From NCBI GenBank assembly GCA_046349635.1, contig JAXMBX010000051.1:1-36046 (forward strand): a stretch of 36,046 nt of DNA, given 5' to 3'. The notes below the pieces were generated by a model. The model made no database searches. It was given only the letters and a program-made list of their open reading frames with translations, and was not told the DNA's origin. The position numbers were made by a program, and so were the translations under genes. Position 1 is the first letter of the stretch; every line of letters begins with the position of its first letter. This stretch comes from JAXMBX01 sp046349635. Lineage in GTDB: Bacteria; Planctomycetota; Planctomycetia; Planctomycetales; Planctomycetaceae. Shown here in pieces: positions 1-8,253 of the stretch.

Positions 1-311
1 TGAACCTCCCCGCTCCAACGGAACGCGACGGGAATGCCGGCCGGAGTGAATCGGGATTCGCCCGCGGCGTAGGCCACGGGCCGGACGCCCGAGGGGGTGA
101 TGACTTCCTGGCGCAGGGGCTTGAGGAAGAAATAGAGGATGTGCTGACGAATGCCCGACGCGTAGTTGACGCCGCCCGACCCGCCGCGGCGTTCCTGCAT
201 GAACAGCCCGGGCCATCCGGAAGAGCGGCGGACGACGGTGATGGACAACGGAACGTAGGTCTCGATGTCCACCGGCGGAATGCGGGTGGGCGTCGGCGTC
301 ACGGTGGCCAT
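1..311 (-). CDS. Unknown protein, N-terminal part only
   Basis: A reading frame stays open from an ATG (complement of 309-311) to the left edge, giving about 103 residues with no stop. It begins MATVTPTPTRIPPVDIETYV and contains SSGWPGLFMQERRGG and a region rich in aromatic and Arg residues. No signal peptide or membrane segment is visible. I do not recognise the family. It is divergent from the P450 gene, with about 110 bp between the two starts, so the promoters of both should lie there. The C-terminus is outside the window, so length and function cannot be judged. Confidence 0.6.
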   Translation of the reverse strand, partial: MATVTPTPTRIPPVDIETYVPLSITVVRRSSGWPGLFMQERRGGSGGVNYASGIRQHILYFFLKPLRQEVITPSGVRPVAYAAGESRFTPAGIPVAFRWSGEV

Positions 312-421
312 TCAATCATTGACCGGGAAAAGAGCGAGAACGGGGTGGCTCATTTCGAAGCCGCGGCGCGTGCGGCTCTTTTTCCTGTCCCGCGCCTGCG
401 GACTCTGCGGATTCTCCGGAC

Positions 422-1639
422 ATGGCTCCGGAACCGGACTTGAATGCGCCCGCCGTCCACGGGAATCCCTTCGAGACCTACCGGCAGCTGCGCGAGAGCG
501 ATCCCGTCCATTGGTCTGAATCCTTCCGGGGTTGGTGCCTCTATCGGCATGCGGACGTCCAAACGGCACTCGGCCATCCGGCATTCAGTTCGAAACGTCT
601 CGACACGTTCCGCCGATTGACTCCGCCCGACCGCGCAGCCCAGGTGGCGGAGGTCTTTGAAACGCTGGATCGGTGGGTGTTGTTCCAGGATGGGGAGGCC
701 CACCATCGCCAGCGGCGCCTGTTCGGCCATGGATTCGCCCCGGGCGCGATCCGATTGATGCTGCCCAGGATTGAGTCCGTTGCGGACGAACTGATTCGCG
801 GACTGTCGGGACGTCCGTCGTTTGACGCCGCGGCGGAGTTCGCCATCCCGTTTCCCGTGACGGTGATTGCGGATTTGTTCGCGGTGAAGCCGGAGGATCG
901 GTTGCGGGTCCAGCACTGGTCGGACGACCTTGCGTATTTCCTGACGAGCATTCCGATTCCGGCGGAGGCGTGTGACCGGATCGGACCCACGCTGCGCGAT
1001 TTGGAAACCACCATGGCGGCCGTCGTGGAGGCGCGCCGGGGACATTCGCGCGGGGAGTTCATTGACGAACTGATCCGAGCCGAAGAGGACAGAACCGTTC
1101 TGGAGACCGCCGACCTGATGGCCAATTTTTCCGTGCTGTTGCTGGCCGGCAATGAGACGACGCGAAACCTGATCGGCAACGGCATCCACCTCCTGCTGCA
1201 GCATCCGGAGGTGCTGGCGCAGCTTCGCTCCGATGAGGCGCTGTGGGAGAAGGCGGTGCTGGAGATCCTGCGATACCGGTCGCCGATCCAGATAATCAGC
1301 CGGCAGGTAGTTGCCGAGGTGGAGCTGGGTGGGAAGCGGTTGAAACCCGGGGATCAGGTGTTTTGCATGCTGGGGGCGGCGAACCACGACCCGGCGGTGT
1401 TCCCGGATCCGGAACGCTTCGATCTCCGGCGGGCGAACGCGTCCGATCACCTGGCCTTTGGCGCCGGACCGCACTTCTGCATCGGCTATGCGCTGGCCCT
1501 CGCCGAGGGACGCATCGCCCTGCGTCGCGTGTTCGAGGCGTTCCCCGGATTGCGGGCGGATCCGGTGAGGTCCGCGGAGTTCCTGCCCATCACGCGACTG
1601 ATGGGGTTCACGCACCTGCCCGTGGTGAAAGGGGCGTGA
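422..1639 (+). CDS. Cytochrome P450
   Basis: This 405-residue protein has the length of a soluble bacterial P450. The I-helix oxygen-activation motif AGNETTRN lies near residue 242, the K-helix ExxR is E281-R284 (EILRYRSP), and the haem loop FGAGPHFCIG starts at F346 with C353 as the proximal thiolate ligand. There is no signal peptide, so it is cytosolic. Family knowledge: such enzymes hydroxylate a small organic substrate using electrons from a separate ferredoxin and reductase. Neither partner is encoded nearby, so the substrate and redox partner are unknown. The start at 422 gives the usual short N-terminus ahead of the helix-A region (NPFETYRQLRESDPVHW). The gene is complete. Confidence 0.95.
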   Translation: MAPEPDLNAPAVHGNPFETYRQLRESDPVHWSESFRGWCLYRHADVQTALGHPAFSSKRLDTFRRLTPPDRAAQVAEVFETLDRWVLFQDGEAHHRQRRLFGHGFAPGAIRLMLPRIESVADELIRGLSGRPSFDAAAEFAIPFPVTVIADLFAVKPEDRLRVQHWSDDLAYFLTSIPIPAEACDRIGPTLRDLETTMAAVVEARRGHSRGEFIDELIRAEEDRTVLETADLMANFSVLLLAGNETTRNLIGNGIHLLLQHPEVLAQLRSDEALWEKAVLEILRYRSPIQIISRQVVAEVELGGKRLKPGDQVFCMLGAANHDPAVFPDPERFDLRRANASDHLAFGAGPHFCIGYALALAEGRIALRRVFEAFPGLRADPVRSAEFLPITRLMGFTHLPVVKGA

Positions 1640-1653
1640 CGAGACGTGTCACG

Positions 1654-2097
1654 TCACGGCTTGCGGCGCCCCGACAAGGGGTTGAACCATCGCAGTCCGG
1701 GAAAGCGGGCGAAATCGTTGTCGGTGGAGACGATCCTCGCCTGGTGTTCGATGGCGAGCGCGGCGAGGTGGGCATCTGTCGTCAGATTGCCGGCAACTCC
1801 CACAACTCGGATGAGCCGGAAAAGGATCTCTGCATGGCGGGGGCCGGGTTCGATCAAGTCCGTCGATGGGAGATTCAACCACGACTCCACGGCCTCCAGC
1901 GCGTCTCCCGCCGTCATGGGGCGCTGCATGATTCTTGGATTGGTCATGATCCGGACAAACCCAAGGATGGTGACCCACGCCAATCCGATGGGTTCCCGAT
2001 CATTCGTAACCTCTTCCCACCAGGTCTTCGCCGAAGAGTGGTCCGGGAAGTCCCGATTGTAGGCGTTGAGCAGCAGGTTGACGTCGGGAATGATCAT
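1654..2097 (-). CDS. vapC: VapC-type PIN-domain ribonuclease toxin
   Basis: The 147-residue protein has the PIN-domain acidic pattern: D5 in MIIPDVNLL, D108 in TTDAHLAALA, and D126/D128 in STDNDFARF. These positions bind the catalytic metal ions in PIN nucleases. The segment FVRIMTNPRI around residues 48-56 is typical of the VapC branch that cleaves RNA. The start overlaps the stop of the upstream antitoxin by one base (TGATG), the usual translational coupling of toxin to antitoxin. Family knowledge says the toxin is held inactive by VapB and cuts tRNA or rRNA when freed. The target of this one cannot be read from sequence. Confidence 0.9.
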   Translation of the reverse strand: MIIPDVNLLLNAYNRDFPDHSSAKTWWEEVTNDREPIGLAWVTILGFVRIMTNPRIMQRPMTAGDALEAVESWLNLPSTDLIEPGPRHAEILFRLIRVVGVAGNLTTDAHLAALAIEHQARIVSTDNDFARFPGLRWFNPLSGRRKP

Positions 2098-2357
2098 CAG
2101 GCGCGGATCCGGCTGAGCACGGCTTCGTCCTCGATTTCATCGGCCACCTGGTTGAGTCGGTGCGGATCCAATCCGGGGAGAAGGCCACTTCGGTGGACCT
2201 TGACCCGAAATGGGCGGGATTCCTTGGGTGCGGTTTCCATGGCCAAACCAATGCGCAAGGCCTGATTGACCGCCGCCTTGAGGGACACTTTCTTTCGCCG
2301 GACGGTCGCTTGGAGCTGGCGGGCCACGTCCGAGTCCAACGTCAATGTCGTCCGCAT
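2097..2357 (-). CDS. vapB: VapB-type antitoxin (ribbon-helix-helix)
   Basis: The 86-residue protein starts MRTTLTLDSDVARQLQATVR, a ribbon-helix-helix start in which the beta strand TTLTL reads DNA. AAVNQALRIGL around residues 29-39 is the second helix. The C-terminal half, rich in acidic and proline residues (LDPHRLNQVADEIEDEA), would wrap the toxin. It lies directly upstream of vapC with a one-base overlap. Autoregulation is expected from family knowledge, and a 6-bp inverted repeat about 30 bp upstream of the start is a candidate operator. The pair sits between chromosomal genes with no sign of recent transfer. Confidence 0.88.
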   Translation of the reverse strand: MRTTLTLDSDVARQLQATVRRKKVSLKAAVNQALRIGLAMETAPKESRPFRVKVHRSGLLPGLDPHRLNQVADEIEDEAVLSRIRA

Positions 2358-2382
2358 TTTGAGAATCTGATGCGTGAAGGTT

Positions 2383-2400
2383 TTGATGTCAAAGCATCAA
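2383..2400. promoter_or_regulatory. Candidate operator upstream of vapBC
   Basis: An inverted repeat TTGATG-6 nt-CATCAA lies about 25-45 bp upstream of the vapB start. A third copy of the half-site (TGATG) occurs at 2369. Position and symmetry fit binding of a ribbon-helix-helix antitoxin dimer. No clear -35/-10 pair was identified. Confidence 0.4.
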
Positions 2401-2406
2401 CTCTTT

Positions 2407-2572
2407 GCCGGAAGCATGCAGTCAGATCGGTCGTGCTGGCTTGATCTTCTTGGGCAAGAGCTTCGTCGTTCCCTCGTTACGCATCTCCGTTCCGATGCGC
2501 GCCTCGCTCACTCCTCGTCTTGCCCATGAAACTGCGGCGCCATCACTTCCCTACCGACTGCATGCTTCCGGC
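2407..2572. repeat. Nested palindromic element, about 166 bp
   Basis: The ends are a perfect 17-bp inverted repeat (2407-2423 with 2556-2572, core GGAAGCATGCAGTC). Inside are further paired segments: AGATC (2424-2428) with GATCT (2443-2447), TGGGCAAGA (2451-2459) with TCTTGCCCA (2518-2526), and CGCATC with GATGCG around 2480-2500. The whole can fold into one long branched structure on either strand. It lies between the vapBC start and the end of the CotH gene and contains no convincing gene. It could be a miniature mobile element, a REP-like repeat or a structured RNA. No second copy is in this window. Confidence 0.55.
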
Positions 2573-2601
2573 TTAGTCCGCGACCAGACCTGGGTGTGGG
2601 T

Positions 2602-2616
2602 GCACTCCGTGAGTGC
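2602..2616 (-). terminator. Possible terminator hairpin after the CotH gene
   Basis: GCACTC-CGT-GAGTGC forms a perfect 6-bp hairpin 15 bp past the stop of the minus-strand CotH/lamin-tail gene. There is no clear U tract, so it is only a weak intrinsic-terminator candidate. Confidence 0.3.
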
Positions 2617-2630
2617 GGGTGAGACAAGAA

Positions 2631-5600
2631 CTACTCCACCCGCACCCGGAATAATCCACCGGGGTCGCCGTCATTGAGCAGCAGGGGGATCGTGACGGGA
2701 CGCGTCGTGGGGGCGGGGTCGATGGCTTGGAAGAGCTGCCAGCCTGCGGAGACGGACGCGTGACGCTCCACCACGTAGCGGATCCCGGGCGTGGCGAGGA
2801 ACGTCAAGGCGTCCGGCGACGTCCGGTCCGCGGAACGTTCGAGGGCGAGACGCAGGGTGCTGGCGGCATCCTGTGGGTCGAGCCCCAGCTGGAATTCCAG
2901 GGCGTTGGACCAGCCGTCCCCGTCGGGATCCGCCCCGGCATTCGGGGAAAGCGGATCCAGATGATGGGTGAGTTCCCAGACGTCCGGCAGGCCGTCGAAG
3001 TCGGCATCGGACTCATTCGTCGCCTCCGGCGTGGGTCGCAGCAGCGCATACACGCCTTCACCTCCATCCGGAACACGGCCCTGGGAAACGCCGCGCTGCT
3101 GGCGCGGATAGAAGACCCGATCCACCAAACTCCGGTCGCCGCGCCGGAGCAAAATTTCCCCACCCCCTCCGGAAAGTCGGAAGGTCACATGATCGTCGAT
3201 GGGTTTCGGGACTCCGTCCGCCGAGAGTTTCAGGAAGCCCCCGGCCGCGACCAGGGTCAGGGGAGGCAGTTCGCTGTCGTCCGCTCCGTCCGACACGATC
3301 AATCCGCCAAGGTTGACCGGCCGGGAATCCGGATTGAACAGCTCGAACCAGTCCGCGGTGTTGTCGGCGATGGCGAGCCATTCGTTGATGCGCACCGATC
3401 CGGCGTTTCCGAGATCGACCGGGGTGTTGGCGGCGGCGGGGGACGGAGTCACGGGCGCCCAGGGGCTGTCAGGGGAACCCGTGCGTCCCACGGCGAGGTC
3501 GGGCAATTGCGGTCCGAAGGTCACCAGATCCACGAGTCGCAATCCCGTGGGGCCCGGAGCGAACAGGCCCACGGTTTCGCCTTCGCGCTTGAGTCCGAAA
3601 CCGGTGTGCAGTCCCGGGGAATTGCGACGGCTGTCGCACCACACGATCAGGTAGCCCAGCGCGGGAATCCGCGTTCCTTCCGGGAAAACAAACTGGGATG
3701 GATTCGTGAGGTCGTCGGTGACGGTCCAGCCTCCGAGATCCACCTCGCCGGCATATCGGTTGACCAGTTCGAGATAGTCAGGCCGGTCGGCGCCATTGCG
3801 CACACTCCCGCTGTTGACGGCGAGCACCTCGTTGAGGAGCACGGCGGATCCGGCTTCGGGTCCGAAGACAAAGCGTGTTTCCGCAGACCAGGGGGACGGA
3901 TGTCCCAGTTGGTCCACGTGCTGCACGCGCCATCCGTAGGTGCGTCCGGGAACGAGGACGCCGTTTCCGAGGGTGTATGAGGTGAGCGGGTCCTTGTTGG
4001 TGACGGTGAGCACGGGTTCGAGCCAGCTTCGTCCGGGTTCCCGGATCTGCCAGACCGAGGCCGCGTGCGGCACGATCGGGTTGGTGTTGTAGAGGTAGGC
4101 CGACGCGACGAGGGAACTGCCGGGTCCCGCCGAAGTGCCCGACGCGGGAAAGAGGTTCGACGGACGCAGCGGCCGGGAGAAAAATCCCATCTGGAGCTGC
4201 GTATTGACGTTGCGCTGGCGGTTGATCGCCCAGGTGCGCGTCGAATTGGGAACTCCAAGGCTGGAAAGGTTTTCGGGATCCAGCAGGGTGTTGTTGAGCC
4301 ACCAGGCCTTCGCCTTGAATTCATCCCGCAATCCCGCAATGGCACTTTGTTTGAAATAGTTCGGTCCGGCGAACGGGGCGCCGTTGAAGATCGAGGTATT
4401 CGCGGACTGCGATTCAAACTGATCGTCGAAATCCCAGGGCAGCATCGACCACCGGCCATTGGCCTGTCGCCAGAGGAGGTGGTTGTGGATGGTGTCGTCC
4501 CAGACGCACTGCCAGTTGATGAGGGCCAGGTGGGTGAGGGTCTTGTCGACGTCCCAAACGTCGGTGAAGTAGTCGTGAAGGCGGTTGGTGAGGATGCCCG
4601 TGGGGGGATTCACGGAGTTGTTCCGGGCGATCCAGAGGTTGGTGAGCATCTTCCCGAACTCGAGGTGTCCCTTCCATCCGTGCATCTGCTCGGTGTAGGT
4701 CCACTCGTAGCGTTGGAGCGGGGTCCAGTAGGTTTTTCCTCCGCTCACCAACGCCTTGAGCCGGGTCCCGTCGCCGCGGCCATAGGGACCGGTGGGTTCA
4801 TCGAAGACGCCCTGGGCCTTGAAGAATTCGCCGGCGGGTTCCGGTGCCGGGTCCCCCCGGCTGGCCGCCTCCTCGGCGTGGTGGCGTTCGAGCAGAAAGT
4901 CATCGTATTCCTCCTGGGCGAGCCGGCGCAGCTTGCCGTCGTTGTTCATATAGAGGTCACTCCACCAGATGCGCGGGGTCGGGAGTCCTGCGGCGCGGAA
5001 GACGGTGTGGCCGGAAACGGTCTTTTGATCCTTGTCGGTGATGAACAGACTTGAACGTCCCTCCAGCCGGGCGTAGTCGGGGAACTGGACCTTGTAGGAC
5101 TTCCGGGACACGTCGCGCCGGAATTGGCTGCCGTGATGCCGCATCTGGATGTCGTACACGCGTCCATTGTGGACGAGGATGGCGGGTTGCGTGGCGTTCC
5201 AGGACGGGCGGGGCCGCGCGGTGGCGCCGCTCCCGATGACGCGTTTGGGGTCGCTCGCGATGTTTGTTCGCAGAATGGTCAGGCTCGCGCGGGAGATGAA
5301 AACGTCATAGATGGGATCGGTCGTCTGGGCGCGCCGCGGCGTGACGAACCAGCTGTGCCACGCCATGGGATCGTCCGGACGCGGCGAAACCACCTCGTCA
5401 CCGGCCCCGCGATTGGCGTGGATGCGATATCGGATCACGCTGCGATCCGCGTTGCTGGGGACTTCCGCCTGAAACCGTGCATCGAGTCCGCTTCCCACCG
5501 GCCACATCGGCTGAATCGTCACCGGTTTGACCTGAGCTTCGAGATCCTCGCGATACCACTCCAGTCGAACGTCAGAAAGTCCGGTGGCCTCGGTGAAAAC

Positions 5601-6332
5601 GCATTCCACGCGGGTCGCCTGGCCCGCGCGGATGACGTCGGAACCGTCCGCGGCCTGCCGGACGTCCTCCGCCAACACGACTGGACGGGGGACGGAAAGC
5701 GTCGTTGCGTTCGGTCGCCCTGGTGATGGGCCGGCGGGGAGGGGTGAAGCCAGCCAGTTGGCGGGGTCACTGGCTGGATGCGTCGGGCTCACGCGTTCCA
5801 GAGATCGGCCACGGTATTGGTAATCCTCGCTGTGGAGATGCGTCCAGTCATCGTCGGCACCCAGCGCGTTGGCGGAGATGGGCCACGGGGAATCGCTGCG
5901 ATAGCTGACGGATTCGACCAACGAGCCGTTGCGGTCCCGGAGTTCGAGGGTTTCCCGACGGTTGCTCAGATGTCCGATCCAGGGGCCGAGGACGGATCCG
6001 GTGGGGAGGGTGTATACGGCCTCGATGCGGTCGGGATGTCCGGAGAGAACCAGGAAGCCGCCTTCGGGAAGTGTGGTCCCGGTGGGAAATGAAAACTGAA
6101 TTCCTCCCGCGAGCGCCCAGCCCCCGAGGTCCGCTGGACCGGGTCCGGTGTTGAGCAGTTCGATGAATTCGTGGACGTCCTCCGTGAGGTCCAGTACCGG
6201 GGAGCCGTCGGCGTTGAACGCGGCGTTCTCCACGGGGTGGTACTGGATTTCGTTGAACAGGACGGCGCCGCACGCCGGGAGGCTAAAGGCGAGCCAGGCG
6301 CCGAGCAGGGCGCGGACGGGGAACGGGGACAT
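2631..6332 (-). CDS. Secreted lamin-tail / CotH-kinase-like protein
   Basis: The 1233-residue protein has an N-terminal secretion signal (MSPFPVRALLGAWLAFSL, then PACGA). The Cys could be a poor lipobox, since Pro is at -2. Three lamin-tail-like beta domains are visible: residues about 23-120 (VHEFIELLNTG...DLGGWAL), about 830-910 (DYLELVNRYAG...DLGGWTV) and about 980-1050 (DWFELFNPDS). A CotH-like segment covers about 390-640, with MRHHGSQFRRDVSRKSYKV early and MLPWDFDDQFE near 630, the acidic metal-binding signature of CotH proteins. A calcium-loop region near 1109 (DADFDGLPDVWE, DPDGDGWSNALE) resembles thrombospondin type-3 repeats, and the C-terminus ends FRVRVE. The ATG at 6332 is chosen because it is followed by the signal peptide; the open frame extends 167 codons further upstream without one. 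Proteins of this make-up are common in Verrucomicrobiota and Planctomycetota. The substrate is unknown. Confidence 0.88.
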   Translation of the reverse strand: MSPFPVRALLGAWLAFSLPACGAVLFNEIQYHPVENAAFNADGSPVLDLTEDVHEFIELLNTGPGPADLGGWALAGGIQFSFPTGTTLPEGGFLVLSGHPDRIEAVYTLPTGSVLGPWIGHLSNRRETLELRDRNGSLVESVSYRSDSPWPISANALGADDDWTHLHSEDYQYRGRSLERVSPTHPASDPANWLASPLPAGPSPGRPNATTLSVPRPVVLAEDVRQAADGSDVIRAGQATRVECVFTEATGLSDVRLEWYREDLEAQVKPVTIQPMWPVGSGLDARFQAEVPSNADRSVIRYRIHANRGAGDEVVSPRPDDPMAWHSWFVTPRRAQTTDPIYDVFISRASLTILRTNIASDPKRVIGSGATARPRPSWNATQPAILVHNGRVYDIQMRHHGSQFRRDVSRKSYKVQFPDYARLEGRSSLFITDKDQKTVSGHTVFRAAGLPTPRIWWSDLYMNNDGKLRRLAQEEYDDFLLERHHAEEAASRGDPAPEPAGEFFKAQGVFDEPTGPYGRGDGTRLKALVSGGKTYWTPLQRYEWTYTEQMHGWKGHLEFGKMLTNLWIARNNSVNPPTGILTNRLHDYFTDVWDVDKTLTHLALINWQCVWDDTIHNHLLWRQANGRWSMLPWDFDDQFESQSANTSIFNGAPFAGPNYFKQSAIAGLRDEFKAKAWWLNNTLLDPENLSSLGVPNSTRTWAINRQRNVNTQLQMGFFSRPLRPSNLFPASGTSAGPGSSLVASAYLYNTNPIVPHAASVWQIREPGRSWLEPVLTVTNKDPLTSYTLGNGVLVPGRTYGWRVQHVDQLGHPSPWSAETRFVFGPEAGSAVLLNEVLAVNSGSVRNGADRPDYLELVNRYAGEVDLGGWTVTDDLTNPSQFVFPEGTRIPALGYLIVWCDSRRNSPGLHTGFGLKREGETVGLFAPGPTGLRLVDLVTFGPQLPDLAVGRTGSPDSPWAPVTPSPAAANTPVDLGNAGSVRINEWLAIADNTADWFELFNPDSRPVNLGGLIVSDGADDSELPPLTLVAAGGFLKLSADGVPKPIDDHVTFRLSGGGGEILLRRGDRSLVDRVFYPRQQRGVSQGRVPDGGEGVYALLRPTPEATNESDADFDGLPDVWELTHHLDPLSPNAGADPDGDGWSNALEFQLGLDPQDAASTLRLALERSADRTSPDALTFLATPGIRYVVERHASVSAGWQLFQAIDPAPTTRPVTIPLLLNDGDPGGLFRVRVE

Positions 6333-6488
6333 TGGAGTGATCGACCCTGACTGTGGCGATCCGGTTACGAGGGCGCCAGCGGAAGGATGGGGAAAGAGTC
6401 CCGGGTGGACACGGGCGGACGGCTTCACTTCGCGACGATTGGGGAATCCTCCAACTCCACCGTTGTCTCGCTTCGTCGCTTGTTTACG

Positions 6489-7376
6489 ATGCTGGCCTGT
6501 CAGCCGATGACGAGTCCCCACGATACCAGTGCATGGCTTGAGCGTCAGGACGGCACCATGGTGACGATCCAGGGTGCCTGTTCCATTGGCCGTGCCGAAA
6601 CCAACCAGGTGGTCCTTGCGGACGGCAAGGCGTCGCGGAAGCACGCGGTGATCCACCGGCAGGGGGAAAGCGAGTATTGGCTGGTCGATCTCGGGAGCAG
6701 CAATGGCACCTATCTCAACGGTCGCCGGGTTCCCCAACCCGTCGCCTTGAGCGATGGCGCGACGATTCAGATTGGGAATTCCGTCCTGCGGTTCCGGCGG
6801 GCGAGCTCGCCTTCCGACGATGGCGCCGGGCACATCACGATCAGCCAGCCTACCTTGGTGGACATTCGCACGGTTCCCTGCTGGCTGCTGCTGGCGGACA
6901 TTGCGGATTCAACCGGACTGAGCAACCGGGTCCCGGCGGAACAGCTTCCCATGATCATCGGCCGATGGTTCGCCGAAACGAAGCAGGTCGTGGAGGCCCA
7001 TGGCGGGGCGATCAACAAATATCTGGGGGACGGATTCTTTGCCTACTGGCCGTCCACGGCCTCAACCATTCCCCGGTTGTCGGCTGCGATCCAGGGGTTG
7101 AAGGAATTGCAGGCGGCGGGAACGCCCCGATTCCGTCTGGTGGTGCATCACGGGCAGGTGCTGATGGGGGGAGGACCGTCCCTGGGTGAGGAAAGCCTTT
7201 CCGGGGCCGAGGTGAATTTCATCTTCCGGATGGAGAAATTGGCGGGGTCGCTGCAGCACGCCTGCCTGATGAGTGAGGCTGCGGCCACCGGCCTGGCCGG
7301 GCACGTGGCCTCCACTAAGGTGGGGAGTCACCCGCTGAGCGGCTTTCCGGGATCCTATCCGTTTCTGAGTTTCTGA
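6489..7376 (+). CDS. FHA domain fused to class III nucleotide cyclase
   Basis: An N-terminal FHA domain (roughly residues 20-110: CSIGRAETNQV, SRKHAVIHR, DLGSSNGTYLNGRRV) would bind phosphothreonine peptides. It is followed by a class III adenylate/guanylate cyclase homology domain. LLADIADSTGLSN carries the first metal-binding Asp and GGAINKYLGDGFFAYW the second. The C-terminal part is short and the transition-state Asn/Arg pair is not obvious, so activity is not certain. Starts at 6489 (MLACQPMTS) or 6507 (MTSPHDTSAW) are both reasonable; the frame is open from 6387. It is divergent from the CotH gene, with about 155 bp between the starts. The role is probably a phosphorylation-responsive cyclic nucleotide signal. 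Confidence 0.85.
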   Translation: MLACQPMTSPHDTSAWLERQDGTMVTIQGACSIGRAETNQVVLADGKASRKHAVIHRQGESEYWLVDLGSSNGTYLNGRRVPQPVALSDGATIQIGNSVLRFRRASSPSDDGAGHITISQPTLVDIRTVPCWLLLADIADSTGLSNRVPAEQLPMIIGRWFAETKQVVEAHGGAINKYLGDGFFAYWPSTASTIPRLSAAIQGLKELQAAGTPRFRLVVHHGQVLMGGGPSLGEESLSGAEVNFIFRMEKLAGSLQHACLMSEAAATGLAGHVASTKVGSHPLSGFPGSYPFLSF

Positions 7377-7472
7377 GTCGCCGGAAGAGAACCGGAGACC
7401 GGCGTTTTCATCGCCGCGGGCTGACCCATCCGACCATTCAACCTGGGGTGAGGGCGGGAATCGCCCGCGGAT

Positions 7473-8200
7473 TCAACGGCGGCAACGACGCCATCCGGCG
7501 AGACCCAGCAGCCCGAGGGCCGTGGCCATTCCGACCGTGGCCGGTTCCGGTACGAGGGCCAGGTTGCCTCCGAATGCGAAAAGCCCGAAGGACCGCTCTC
7601 CCTGCCCGGGGTAGTTCAATCCCGGCACACCCGTGTCCGTGTACAGGTACCCGTTTCCGGCGAGAAGAGTGCGAATTGATCGTCACGTCCGACGGATCAT
7701 TGAGGGATGTTCAGGGCACCGCTGTCCTTGAACTGATTGCACCGTCCGCAAAAGTAGGTGGTGTTGGCGCTGAGGGGCGTGGGGTGGTGAGGTTTTCCCA
7801 GCGGGTGCCGTCGTGGTACGGCTGATCATCCCGCTCCCAGGCGTAACGGAACCCCGGCATCTTGTCCGCCCGGAAGATTCCCACCTGCTCGGAACGTTCC
7901 AAGCCGTCGCCATCCTTGTCAAAAATCCCGAACGAGCCCCAGTGACCCGGCGTTGTAGCGAAACAAGCGCTCGCACCGGCGGTGAAATCCGTGCCGATGG
8001 TGACGACGCTGCCCCCGTCCGCCCAGGTGCCCGTCGGATTCGTGGCGAAGACCTGCGCGATGCGGAACCCGCCGCCAAAGAGTCAGGCCGGCAACGCCAG
8101 GGTGTTTTTCGTGAATTCATCGGAAGGTCGGTTCGTTCTGGATGACTTTCAATTCGGAAAATTCGTGAACGGTCGGGTCCCGGCAGGAAGATCTTCACCG
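7473..8200 (-). pseudogene. PEP-CTERM anchored protein, broken by frame shifts
   Basis: The C-terminus is a textbook PEP-CTERM sorting signal: PEPATVG (7530-7550), a hydrophobic helix ATALGLLGLAGW, then RRCRR and a stop at 7473. Such proteins are exported and processed by an exosortase. Upstream, pieces of one protein appear in different frames: NGYLYTDTGVPGLNYPGQG directly before the sorting signal, FRYAWERDDQPYHDGTRWE near 7820, and GTWADGGSVVTIGTDFTAGA near 8000. A stop interrupts the frame near 7690. No intact start is found. The damage lies beside the similarly shifted end of valS, so it may be sequence error. The protein would be an extracellular or surface protein of unknown role. Confidence 0.7.
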
Positions 8201-8253
8201 GGTCGCCGGGTACTTACCCAATTTAAAAGCCAGACAGGACGCCAGTTGGACGC

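Noticed and set aside
350..1615. Long minus-strand frame opposite the P450 gene
   Set aside because: Shadow of a GC-rich gene; no motifs, while the plus strand has complete P450 signatures.
2405..2677. Small plus-strand frame over the nested palindrome
   Set aside because: It crosses the inverted repeats and the end of the CotH gene and has no recognisable features.
2727..3980. Long plus-strand frame opposite the CotH gene
   Set aside because: Shadow frame with composition-driven Gly/Arg/Val content and no domain.
6333..6833. N-terminal extension of the CotH gene by 167 codons
   Set aside because: It overlaps the real FHA-cyclase gene on the other strand and the signal peptide begins at 6332.
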